This document shows, in pieces, positions 33,012 through 46,056 of a DNA stretch of 64,000 bases; within the stretch, counting starts at the first letter, position 1, and each line of letters opens with the position of its first letter. The notes under the pieces were generated by a model, which worked only from the letters and a program-made list of their open reading frames with translations, ran no database searches and was not told where the DNA came from. The DNA is from Caldilineae bacterium (GTDB lineage: Bacteria; Chloroflexota; Anaerolineae; Epilineales; Epilineaceae), in assembly GCA_020634625.1 (NCBI GenBank), contig JACKBJ010000001.1:62001-126000 (forward strand), written 5' to 3'. A program made the translations under genes and the position numbers.

Positions 33012-34469
33012 CTAGTAGCGGTAGGCCTCGGCCTTGAAGGGTCCGGCCGCCGGCACGCCGATATAGTCGGCCTGCTCGGTCGACAGCGTCGTGAGCCGAG
33101 CGCCGAGCTTGGAGAGATGCAGGCGCGCGACTTCCTCGTCGAGCGCCTTGGGCAGCACGTAGACGCCCAGCGGTCGGCGGTTCTGCCAGAGCTCGAGCTG
33201 CGCCAGCACCTGGTTCGTGAAGGAGCTGGACATCACGAAGCTCGGATGCCCGGTGGCGCAGCCCAGGTTGACCAGGCGCCCCTTGGCCAGCACGTAGATC
33301 GCATGCCCGTCCGGGAAGGTGAACTTGTCCACCGCGCCGACGTCCTCCGGCTTGATGACGGTCATCGTCACGCCCGGCGCGTCTTCGAGCTGCTCGATCT
33401 GGATCTCGTTGTCGAAATGGCCGATGTTGCAGACGATGGCCTGGTCGCGCATGCGGGACATGTGTTCGACCGTGATCACGTCGCGGTTGCCGGTGGCGGT
33501 CACGTAGATGTCCGCCCGCCCCAGCGAGTCCTCGACCGTCTGGACCTCGAAGCCCTCCATCAGGGCCTGAAGCGCGCAGATCGGATCGATCTCGGTGACG
33601 ATCACCTTGGCGCCCAGCGCCGACAGGCTCTGGGCGCAGCCCTTGCCGACGTCGCCGTAGCCGCAGACCACCGCGGTCTTGCCCGCGATCATCACGTCGG
33701 TGGCACGCTTGATGCCGTCGACCAGCGACTCGCGGCAGCCGTAGAGGTTGTCGAACTTGGACTTGGTGACCGAGTCGTTGACGTTGATGGCCGGGAAGCG
33801 CAGCTCGCCGCGCTCCAGCATCTGGTGCAAGCGGTGCACGCCCGTGGTCGTCTCTTCGCTGACACCCACGATCTCGGGCAGAATGGCGGTCCAGAAGCCC
33901 GGCCGCTCGGCGTGGACGCGTCGCAGCGCAGCCATCAGCGCTTCCTCGTCGGCGCTGCCGGTCTCGCGCTGCAGGCTGCTCGGATCGACCTCGCCCTTGG
34001 CGCCGAGATGGATGAACAGGGTGGCATCGCCGCCGTCGTCGACGATCAGCTGCGGCCCCTTGTCTCCGGGGAAGATCAGCGCCTGCTCGGTGCACCACCA
34101 GTACTCGTCGAGGGTCTCGCCCTTCCAGGCGAAGACCGGAACGCCGGCGGCGGCGATGGCAGCCGCCGCGTGATCCTGCGTGCTGTAGATGTTGCAGCTG
34201 GCCCAACGAACGTCGGCGCCCAGCTCGACCAGCGTCTCGATCAACACGGCAGTCTGGATCGTCATGTGCAGCGAGCCCGAGACCCGCACGCCGGCCAGCG
34301 GCTTGCCGGGACCGTACTTCTCGCGCACGGCCATCAGGCCCGGCATCTCGTGCTCGGCAATCTCGATCTCGCGCCGACCGAAGTCGGCCAGTCCGATGTC
34401 CTTGACCCGGTAGTCGGCGGGGCCAGGCTGTGCGCCGTCGGCAAGCGGATGGCGGTTGGGCTCGAACAT
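33012..34469 (-). CDS. ahcY: Adenosylhomocysteinase
   Basis: This 485-residue NAD-dependent enzyme hydrolyses S-adenosylhomocysteine to adenosine and homocysteine and so recycles the product of methyltransferases. Motifs are SGSLHMTIQTAVLIETL, the NAD-binding VVCGYGDVGKGCA, NDSVTKSKFDN with the NAD/substrate lysine, and the C-terminal end FKAEAYRY (normal K-x-x-x-Y-R-Y type). The length is typical of the bacterial long form. The ATG at 34469 has AGGAG about 11 nt upstream. It follows the ArsR-methyltransferase regulator by 136 bp on the same strand and is probably in the same transcription unit. Confidence 0.97.
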   Translation of the reverse strand: MFEPNRHPLADGAQPGPADYRVKDIGLADFGRREIEIAEHEMPGLMAVREKYGPGKPLAGVRVSGSLHMTIQTAVLIETLVELGADVRWASCNIYSTQDHAAAAIAAAGVPVFAWKGETLDEYWWCTEQALIFPGDKGPQLIVDDGGDATLFIHLGAKGEVDPSSLQRETGSADEEALMAALRRVHAERPGFWTAILPEIVGVSEETTTGVHRLHQMLERGELRFPAINVNDSVTKSKFDNLYGCRESLVDGIKRATDVMIAGKTAVVCGYGDVGKGCAQSLSALGAKVIVTEIDPICALQALMEGFEVQTVEDSLGRADIYVTATGNRDVITVEHMSRMRDQAIVCNIGHFDNEIQIEQLEDAPGVTMTVIKPEDVGAVDKFTFPDGHAIYVLAKGRLVNLGCATGHPSFVMSSSFTNQVLAQLELWQNRRPLGVYVLPKALDEEVARLHLSKLGARLTTLSTEQADYIGVPAAGPFKAEAYRY

Positions 34470-34605
34470 GGAAGCGATTCTCCTTGGGAGATGGGGCCGC
34501 TCACGGGTTGGTGGCGGCGATGCGGAGGGAATCTCGTCGGTGGCTCGTACGCGAGCCCTGCGTGCGGCGGGTTCGGCGGGAGGCGGTCCGGAGTCCGTCC
34601 GGGTG

Positions 34606-35676
34606 CTAGCGGGGTCGAGCTCGACCGCTTGTCGCGTCGCCAATGCTCGCCCCATCCGGGCTGCGCCGGGCGACCATGCGCAGCGCCTCGAGTCGGGGCA
34701 GCGCGTCGCGATCGGCTTCCTCCGAGCGGCTTGGGCGCTCCGCGGGCGACGGCGCGATCCGTCGAACCCGATCGAAGCCTGCCGAGGCCAGCCGCATCGC
34801 GAGCGCCTGCGGATCGATGCCCTGAAATCCCTGTCCGAGCGCATCGATCAGGTCGCGGTCGTCGTGCGGCAGCAGGTCGGCGATGGCGAGCCTCGCCCCG
34901 GGTGCGAGCACCCGGGCGGCCTCGCCCAGCGCGACATCGAGATCCTCGGCGTGGCCGAGCGACAAGCTGAAGATCAATCCCTCGGCCCAGGCATCCGGCG
35001 CCGGCAGGCAGGACATGTCACCTTGCTGCACGCGCACGTTGGACAACGACAGCTCGGCGACCCGCCCGCGCGCGACGTCGACCATCCGCTGCGACGCCTC
35101 CACCGCCAGAACCTCGCCGTCCGGACCGGCCAGAGCCGACAGCCAGGGCAAGAGCAGTCCCGTGCCGGCGCCGACGTCGATCCATCGCTGCCCCGGTGCG
35201 ACCAGCAGGCTGCAGACCTCGGCCGGGCTAAGCGACTCGCCCAAGAGCGCCGACCGCAAGGCATCCCAGTTGCCGGCCAGTCGGTCGAAGCGCGCCGTGC
35301 GGTCGTCGCTGCGCCGCGATCGAAGCCGCTCCAGCGCGGCGAGATCTGCGTCGAAGCCGAAGTCGGGCGCCGAACAGGTCGATCGCAGCACGGCCAGCAG
35401 CTGGTCGGCGGGCTCCGGTAGCTCGCTGGCGGCTCGGCTGAGGGTCCTGGCTCCGACCCTTCGCTCCTGCACCGCGCCGCTGCCGCGGAGGACCGCCAGG
35501 TGTCGGCTGACGCTGGGCTGGGAGAGGCCGGTCAGCTCGGCCAGATCGCCCACGCTGAGCTCCATGCGATCGACCAGCCGCAAGATGCGCAACCGATTGA
35601 CGTCGCTCGCCGCCTTGATGAGCGCCAGGGTGCGCTGCATCGGGCCGACGTCCCGAGTCTCCGCTTCGAAGGTCAT
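34606..35676 (-). CDS. ArsR-family regulator fused to SAM-dependent methyltransferase (SahR-like)
   Basis: The 356-residue protein begins with a winged-helix ArsR domain (about 15-95, LSVGDLAELTGLSQPSVSRHLAVLRGSGAV). It continues with a class I methyltransferase fold (about 145-310) with motif I WIDVGAGTGLLLPWL. In Proteobacteria, SahR-type ArsR proteins, some with this fusion, repress SAM-recycling genes and respond to S-adenosylhomocysteine. The position directly before ahcY supports the same role here. I prefer the ATG at 35676: the upstream frame to 35718 would cover the operator and the predicted start site. Confidence 0.82.
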   Translation of the reverse strand: MTFEAETRDVGPMQRTLALIKAASDVNRLRILRLVDRMELSVGDLAELTGLSQPSVSRHLAVLRGSGAVQERRVGARTLSRAASELPEPADQLLAVLRSTCSAPDFGFDADLAALERLRSRRSDDRTARFDRLAGNWDALRSALLGESLSPAEVCSLLVAPGQRWIDVGAGTGLLLPWLSALAGPDGEVLAVEASQRMVDVARGRVAELSLSNVRVQQGDMSCLPAPDAWAEGLIFSLSLGHAEDLDVALGEAARVLAPGARLAIADLLPHDDRDLIDALGQGFQGIDPQALAMRLASAGFDRVRRIAPSPAERPSRSEEADRDALPRLEALRMVARRSPDGASIGDATSGRARPR

Positions 35677-35698
35677 CGCCGACCGGACTCCCCGATTG

Positions 35699-35714
35699 AT
35701 CCGAATATGCGGAT
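35699..35714. promoter_or_regulatory. Operator for the ArsR-methyltransferase/ahcY unit
   Basis: The 16-bp inverted repeat ATCCG-aatatg-CGGAT spans the predicted transcription start of the regulator gene, 4 nt beyond its -10 box. It has the layout of an ArsR-type autorepression site and resembles the ATCxG...CxGAT pattern I recall for SahR sites. Confidence 0.65.
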
Positions 35715-35717
35715 ACA

Positions 35718-35746
35718 AACATAGATAGTCCCGGTGCGCGGGTCAA
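35718..35746 (-). promoter_or_regulatory. Promoter of the ArsR-methyltransferase gene
   Basis: TTGACC (35746-35741), 17-bp spacer, TATGTT (35723-35718). The predicted start near 35711 lies inside the inverted repeat. Confidence 0.6.
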
Positions 35747-35798
35747 GCCTGCGCTTCCGCTGGCGGAGCGCGGTTTCGGCCTCGCCGTCGGCTTCGGG

Positions 35799-35804
35799 TA
35801 TAAT
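35799..35804 (+). promoter_or_regulatory. -10 box of the squalene/phytoene synthase gene
   Basis: A perfect TATAAT stands out in GC-rich DNA; the -35 region (TTCGGC, 18 bp upstream) is weak. It implies a leader of about 88 nt to the ATG at 35899 and argues against starts further upstream. Confidence 0.55.
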
Positions 35805-35898
35805 GACCAGTCGTGAGGGCGGCCGTCGAGGCTTGCAGTTCGGTTCGTGCTCGCATCAATCCGCCATTCAGACACGGAGTTTCGCCATCAGCGCTCCG

Positions 35899-36921
35899 AT
35901 GAGCTCGTCCGAGATGCTGCGCAGCGTCAGCCGTACGTTCGCGTTGTCGATCGAGCAGCTGCCCCAGATCCTTCGCGACGCGATCACCGTCTCCTACCTG
36001 TTGCTCCGCGTCTCGGACTGCCTCGAGGATCACGCCGAGATGGCGCCCGAGCGCAAGAGCGAGCTGCTGCGCATCTGGGCCAGCATCCTCGACGAAGGCC
36101 TGCCGGTCGAGACCTTGACCCGTGAGATCGCCGATCTGGACTCGGACGATCCCGAGGTCTACGTGGCGCAGCATGCCTCCCGGGTGCTGGAGATGCTGGC
36201 AGGCTTGCCGGACCCCATCCAGGCGGCGATCATCGAGCGCGTGGCCAAGACCTCGCGAGGCATGGCGCGCTGGCAGGACCATGGCCCCTTCGTGGAAGAC
36301 GAGGCCGAGCTCGACGACTACATGCACGAGGTGGCCGGACGCGTCGGCTATCTGTTGACCGACATCTTCGCCTGGCATTCGCCGCGGATCCGTGCGCGCA
36401 AGGCCGAGCTGATGCCCTTGTCGCGCGAATACGGCCTGGCGCTGCAGACGGTTAACGTCATCCGGGGCATGCGCCAGGACTACCACCGCGGCTGGGTCTT
36501 CGTGCCGCGAAGCTTCTACGAGCGCTACGGTCTGACCCGCGACAGCCTGTTCGATCCCGAGAACGTCGACCTCTCGATGCAGGTCGTCCGCGACCTGGCC
36601 GACAAGGCCGAGCGCCACCTGCATCACGGGATCGACTACGTGATGGCGTTCCCCCGCCGGCAGCATCGGGTGCGCCTGGCCTGCATGTGGCCGCTCTTCT
36701 TCGCCGTTCGAACACTGGCCGTCAGCCGGAACAATCGCGACGTCCTGTTGTCGGAAGCCAAGATCGGGCGCGACGAAGTGCGCGGGATCATCCGTCAGAC
36801 GAGCCTGTTCGGCTGGTCCAACCAGTGGCTCCACGTCTACTACGACCGTCTGGCCGAGCCGCCGCATCCTCCGATCGAGATGCCGGCTCGCGCCATCGCG
36901 ACCAGCGCTGCGGGCGGTTGA
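35899..36921 (+). CDS. Squalene/phytoene synthase family protein
   Basis: This 340-residue trans-isoprenyl diphosphate synthase (head-to-head type) joins two prenyl diphosphates, giving squalene or phytoene. The first aspartate-rich motif is DCLED (about residue 42), next to FALSIEQLP. The second motif region reads NVIRGMRQDYHRGW, where the usual first Asp of RDxxxD is Gly. Which product is made cannot be told; no hopanoid or carotenoid gene is adjacent. The start is ATG at 35899, because the TATAAT box lies within the longer reading. Aconitase follows after 46 bp. Confidence 0.85.
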   Translation: MSSSEMLRSVSRTFALSIEQLPQILRDAITVSYLLLRVSDCLEDHAEMAPERKSELLRIWASILDEGLPVETLTREIADLDSDDPEVYVAQHASRVLEMLAGLPDPIQAAIIERVAKTSRGMARWQDHGPFVEDEAELDDYMHEVAGRVGYLLTDIFAWHSPRIRARKAELMPLSREYGLALQTVNVIRGMRQDYHRGWVFVPRSFYERYGLTRDSLFDPENVDLSMQVVRDLADKAERHLHHGIDYVMAFPRRQHRVRLACMWPLFFAVRTLAVSRNNRDVLLSEAKIGRDEVRGIIRQTSLFGWSNQWLHVYYDRLAEPPHPPIEMPARAIATSAAGG

Positions 36922-36967
36922 GCCCGCGATCGACTCGCCGACCCACACGCAGCCCAGGAGCGACGTC

Positions 36968-39757
<2,790 letters not shown>

Positions 39758-39852
39758 CTCGGACACCGAACCCCATCGCCTGGGTCGGAGGGCTCGGGCC
39801 GGCGCAGGGCTGGTCGGGTCGCGCCTGCCCGGCCGCCATCAACGAGGAACCC

Positions 39853-42099
<2,247 letters not shown>

Positions 42100-42126
42100 G
42101 GCTCGGCCCTCGCGCGCCAGCCGCCG

Positions 42127-42453
42127 CTACCCGCTCGACGAGGGTGGGCCCGGCGCCGTTCCGCCAGGCCCCGATCGGCCCGCCGTTTCGATCCAGAGCC
42201 ATGCCGTGGCTACCACCGCCAGCACGATCGCCAGGCGCAGGGCTGGCCGCGATTGGTCCCGCAGCACCAGACTTAGCGATCGGCCCGACGGCCCGCGATT
42301 CAGGGCGGCCAGCGCGAGCCCGAGGCCGAGCGCCAGGCCGCTCATCAGGACGGACAGCGTGGGCGTGATCACACAGGATGCCAGGAACCATGCGCGTCGC
42401 CTGGCGGGGCGTCTCGGGTCGTCCGCTGGCGCGGGCGGTTCGGATGCGCTCAT
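42127..42453 (-). CDS. Small two-span membrane protein, function unknown
   Basis: This 108-residue protein has two hydrophobic helices (about 27-50, VITPTLSVLMSGLALGLGLAL, and about 70-90, LAIVLAVVATAWLWI) with a short polar loop between them and a Gly/Pro/Ser tail. I do not recognise the family. The ATG at 42453 overlaps the stop of the upstream gene (ATGA), which supports both the start and a joint function with that gene. Confidence 0.6.
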   Translation of the reverse strand: MSASEPPAPADDPRRPARRRAWFLASCVITPTLSVLMSGLALGLGLALAALNRGPSGRSLSLVLRDQSRPALRLAIVLAVVATAWLWIETAGRSGPGGTAPGPPSSSG

Positions 42454-43373
42454 GGCAAGGTCTCGCCCAAAGCATCCCGCAACCAGCCGACATCGGCCTG
42501 CTCCGCGAAGGCCCACAGGAGCTGCGCCAGAAAGAGCCCCCAGCCGACGTAGGGCAGGAACCGGCCCGCCAATCGGCCGATCAGGCGACGCGCTTCACGT
42601 TCGCCCACCTCGTTGGCCAGACGTTGCAGGAAGCGCCGCCCCAGCATGAAGTCGAGGATCTCGGTCAGCAGTCGCAGGAGCATCCGTCCGTCCCGCAAGT
42701 CGATCGCCTGCCCGATCAGCCAGAGGTAGCCGGACTCGTCCAGGATGCCCAGAACGGCCTGCGCCGCCTCTTTGATTCCGGCAGCGGCCAACAGCTTGGC
42801 GAGCACTTTGCGGCCGGTGTCCTCGACCGAGGCGTCGAAGCTCGCCCAGCCCTCGCTCGAAACGCGTTGCCAGTCGCGAAGGATCGACCGTTCGTCTTCG
42901 AGGAACCGGGGCAGCTCGGTCGGCACGGCGGGGAGGCCCAGCGGGATTGCGGCGGCCAGGCCATCCGGCCGGGTCGGCTCGACCAGAAGGCCCAGGCCCA
43001 GCTCGGATTCCCCGACCAGCCGCGACGCCGCCGACCACAGCGTGTGCGCCTCGTCCCAGCGCTCGGCGAGCAGGTCGCCGCGCCCGAGCATGACCGGAGC
43101 GTCGTGGATCGCGCGCGCGAGGAACGCGCCGACCTGCTGTTGGAGACCGAGCCAACCACCGATCTCGGCCGACTCGAGCGATTGGGCCCAGGCCCGGGCC
43201 GCTTGAGCGGCCGTACCGGTGCCCGGCTGCGCGCTCCGGCTCCGTAGTGGCCCATGGGAACGGACGGTTGCACCGACCGAGCCCAGGCCGACGAGCGCGA
43301 GCAGCCGGCGGCGGTCGATCCGTGCCAGGAAGGTCTGGCGTTCCTTGGAGGCGAATCGGTGTGGATGCGGCAT
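42450..43373 (-). CDS. Hypothetical protein with twin-arginine-like N terminus
   Basis: The 307-residue protein begins with IDRRRLLALVGLGSVGATV, which looks like a short Tat-type or signal-anchor segment. The mature part is mostly helical, with amphipathic stretches around 165-290 and a hydrophobic patch (YVGWGLFLAQLLWAFA) near 280. No known domain is apparent. It is translationally coupled to the small membrane protein that follows. The ATG at 43373 is preceded by GGGGA. Confidence 0.55.
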   Translation of the reverse strand: MPHPHRFASKERQTFLARIDRRRLLALVGLGSVGATVRSHGPLRSRSAQPGTGTAAQAARAWAQSLESAEIGGWLGLQQQVGAFLARAIHDAPVMLGRGDLLAERWDEAHTLWSAASRLVGESELGLGLLVEPTRPDGLAAAIPLGLPAVPTELPRFLEDERSILRDWQRVSSEGWASFDASVEDTGRKVLAKLLAAAGIKEAAQAVLGILDESGYLWLIGQAIDLRDGRMLLRLLTEILDFMLGRRFLQRLANEVGEREARRLIGRLAGRFLPYVGWGLFLAQLLWAFAEQADVGWLRDALGETLP

Positions 43374-43550
43374 GGGGTTCCCCTGGTTGCATGGCGAGCG
43401 CGAAGCCTCGAGGGTGGACGGGCCGCCGCGACGACGGCCGCACCCAGGCTAGATCGATCGCGTTGCCGATTCGTCCCCGCACGGGGGTGGGCGATCGCCG
43501 GCGGGAGGCGTCTCCCGGCTTCGGGCGACGCCCCTGCGCTGCTCCAAGCT

Positions 43551-43580
43551 TTGACGCGGCCCCGCCCGCCGGGCTAGACT
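43551..43580 (+). promoter_or_regulatory. Promoter of the SLC12-like transporter gene
   Basis: TTGACG (43551-43556), 18-bp spacer, TAGACT (43575-43580). The leader is about 55-60 nt, with GGAGG before the ATG. Confidence 0.65.
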
Positions 43581-43643
43581 GCGCGACGCGAGGCAGCGCC
43601 GGCGTGGCGAAACCAGCGCGGCGCCAGCACCGGAGGAACGCGG

Positions 43644-45866
43644 ATGACATCCCCAGCCGAGGAGCGGCCGCGCGGCGACGCCGCGGCGGAGTCTGGCGCG
43701 TCGGGTCGATTCGGAACCTTGGATGGCGTCTTCCTGCCGACGCTGCTCACCATCCTGGGCGCCGTCATGTACCTGCGGACCGGTTGGGTGGTCGGCAACG
43801 CCGGCCTGCTCGGTGCCTGGGCGATCATCGTGCTGGCGAATGCCATCACCTTCTGCACCGGCCTGTCGATCTCGACGGTGGCCACCAACATCCGCGTCGG
43901 CGCCGGCGGCTCCTTCTCGATCATCTCCCAATCGCTGGGCCTCGAGGTGGGCGGCAGCGTCAACGTGCCGTTCTACCTGGCCCAATCGATCTCGGTCGCC
44001 TTCTACCTCTTCGCGTTCACCGAGGGCTGGCGATCGATCTTCCCCCGCCATCCCGAGCTGCTCGTCCTCGGCCTGGCCTTCGCCGCCTGTTCGCTGGTGG
44101 CCTTCACCAGCGTGGGCCTGGCCAGTCGCATCCGCTTCCCGATCCTGCTCGTCGTGGCCTTCTCGCTGGTCTCGGTCTTCCTCGGCAGCTTTCCCATCCT
44201 GGGCCAGGCCGGCGCGGTCCTGCCGCCACGCTGGATCGGGGGCTTCGAGTCCGGCGGATTCTGGCAGATCTTCGCGGTCTTCTTTCCGGCGGTGACCGGT
44301 GTGCTGGCGGGCGTCAACCTGTCGGGCACGCTGCGCGAACCGCGACGCAGCATCCCGGCCGGCACCATGGCCGCGATCGTGGTCAGCTTCGTGATCTACA
44401 TGGCCTTGGCCTACTGGGCCGCGCGGGTGGCCAGCCCGGAGGAACTGCTCGCGAACTTCACGATCATGGTCGATCGCGCGGCCTTCGGCTGGGCGGTGCA
44501 GATCGGCATCCTGGCCGCCACCTTCTCGGCGGCGCTGAACTCGCTGGTCGGCGCCCCGCGCATCCTGCAGGCGATGGCGGTGCACGGGGTGGTGCCCCAG
44601 AGCCGGCACCTGGCTCGCGAGACCGGGCGAGGAGAGCCGCGACCGGCGATGGCGGTCACCGGCGCCATCGCCCTGTCGACCCTCCTCTTCGGGCTCTCGG
44701 GCAACGGCCTGAACCGCATCGCGCCGCTGATGACGATGTTCTTCCTGGTCACCTACGCGGTGCTGAACGGCGTGGTGCTGCTCGAGCAGCTGATGGGCCT
44801 GACGAGCTTCCGCCCCACCCTGGTGATCCCGCGCCTGGTGCCCTTGATCGGCCTGGTCGGCTCGCTGGCGGCGATGTTCTTGATCGCGCCGCTGTTCAGC
44901 CTCGTCGCGGTGGTCACCGTGGTCCTGCTCTACGAGGCCTTGCTCCTGCGACAACTTCGCGCGCCATGGAGCGACGTCCGCAGCGGCATGTTCACCACGC
45001 TGGCGGAATGGGCGGCCAAGCGCACCCTCAGCATGCCACAGGGTCACGATCGGGCCTGGAAGCCCAGCTTGCTGGTACCGGTCGAGTCCAGCGCCGCGCT
45101 GCGGCGCAGCTACCGCTTCCTCTGTGCCATCGCCAGGCCCAACGGGTCGGTCCACGTCATGGGCGGCTACCGCGAGGGACAGCGACAGCGGATCGAAGGC
45201 GTGGAGGCCTACCAGCAGATCTTCGCGGCCGATGGCATCTTCGCCCGCGTCGCGCTGGTCGAGACCCATCAGTTTCGACAGACCCTGCAGACGGCCATGG
45301 AGGTCCTCCACAGTGCCTTCTTCAGACCCAACATCCTCTTTCTCGCGATCCAGGACCGTCGGGAGGACGCCGAGCGCTTGCAGCACATCGTCGATCACGC
45401 CACCGAGAACGCGATGGGCGTGGTGCTCTACCTGGATAATCCGACCACCGCCCTCGGCCGCGAGCAAGTGGTCAACGTCTGGATCCGGGATCAGTCTCCG
45501 GGCTGGCAGGTCGGCCTCCGGCTCACCAACCTCGACCTGACCCTGCTTCTGGCCTACCAGCTGGATCGCAACTGGCACTCCACGCGCCTCAACCTGATCA
45601 CCGTCGTCGCCGACCCGGCCGAGGTGGCCAACGGCGAGGCGTTCTTCGCACAGCTGATCGAGCTCGGCCGGATGCCGCGCCATACCCGCGCCACGGTGTT
45701 GACGGGCGATCTCGCCTCGGCGCTCCCGGAAGCGCCGCAGGCCGACCTGAACATCTTCGGGTTGCAGGACCGGGTCGACCTCGAATTCATGAGCCGCATG
45801 GTGGAGGCGACGCATGCGAGCTGCATCTTCGTGCGCGACGCCGGCTTCGAGAGCGCGCTGGCATGA
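43644..45866 (+). CDS. Cation-chloride cotransporter-like (SLC12/APC superfamily) permease
   Basis: The 740-residue protein has an APC-type core of about 12 membrane helices (residues 25-440). The first-helix pattern is FGTLDGVFLPTLLTILGAVMYLRTGWVVG, which is typical of bacterial and eukaryotic SLC12 homologues. A cytosolic C-terminal domain of about 290 residues follows (DRAWKPSLLVPVESS, LYLDNPTT), resembling the SLC12 C-terminal domain. Relatives move K/Na with Cl or organic cations or amino acids. The substrate is undetermined. Confidence 0.85.
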   Translation: MTSPAEERPRGDAAAESGASGRFGTLDGVFLPTLLTILGAVMYLRTGWVVGNAGLLGAWAIIVLANAITFCTGLSISTVATNIRVGAGGSFSIISQSLGLEVGGSVNVPFYLAQSISVAFYLFAFTEGWRSIFPRHPELLVLGLAFAACSLVAFTSVGLASRIRFPILLVVAFSLVSVFLGSFPILGQAGAVLPPRWIGGFESGGFWQIFAVFFPAVTGVLAGVNLSGTLREPRRSIPAGTMAAIVVSFVIYMALAYWAARVASPEELLANFTIMVDRAAFGWAVQIGILAATFSAALNSLVGAPRILQAMAVHGVVPQSRHLARETGRGEPRPAMAVTGAIALSTLLFGLSGNGLNRIAPLMTMFFLVTYAVLNGVVLLEQLMGLTSFRPTLVIPRLVPLIGLVGSLAAMFLIAPLFSLVAVVTVVLLYEALLLRQLRAPWSDVRSGMFTTLAEWAAKRTLSMPQGHDRAWKPSLLVPVESSAALRRSYRFLCAIARPNGSVHVMGGYREGQRQRIEGVEAYQQIFAADGIFARVALVETHQFRQTLQTAMEVLHSAFFRPNILFLAIQDRREDAERLQHIVDHATENAMGVVLYLDNPTTALGREQVVNVWIRDQSPGWQVGLRLTNLDLTLLLAYQLDRNWHSTRLNLITVVADPAEVANGEAFFAQLIELGRMPRHTRATVLTGDLASALPEAPQADLNIFGLQDRVDLEFMSRMVEATHASCIFVRDAGFESALA

Positions 45867-46017
45867 TCGACGGCCGGCGGAGCCGGGCGTCGGCGCGCCG
45901 ATGACGCGGCCGCGCCGGGCCCCGCGTCGCGCCAGGCCGGCACGATCGGCTGCCCCGGACGGTGCCCTCGAAGCCACGTTGTCGGTCGCCGAGCTTCGAG
46001 GCGCGCCGGGGATCGCG

Positions 46018-46047
46018 TTGACAAGTCGGCGGCCAGGCGTCTAGACT
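46018..46047 (+). promoter_or_regulatory. Glycosyltransferase promoter (leaderless)
   Basis: Perfect TTGACA (46018-46023), 18-bp spacer, TAGACT (46042-46047). An ATG follows 9 nt later with no Shine-Dalgarno sequence. Confidence 0.7.
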
Positions 46048-46056
46048 CCGCGGTCG

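Noticed and set aside
34470..34605. SAH or SAM riboswitch before ahcY
   Set aside because: I looked for the conserved GAGGAGCGC-type core and typical SAM-riboswitch stems and saw none; the ArsR-type operator upstream explains regulation better.
35734..35898. Longer N terminus for the squalene/phytoene synthase
   Set aside because: The frame is open, but the TATAAT box at 35799-35804 lies within it and the extra residues show no family similarity.
43449..45977. An 842-residue minus-strand frame, and similar long frames antisense to the Ig-repeat protein, acnA and icd
   Set aside because: Their composition (His/Asp/Arg/Gln/Gly-rich, no fold-like hydrophobic pattern) is typical of antisense shadows; the plus-strand genes have clear families.
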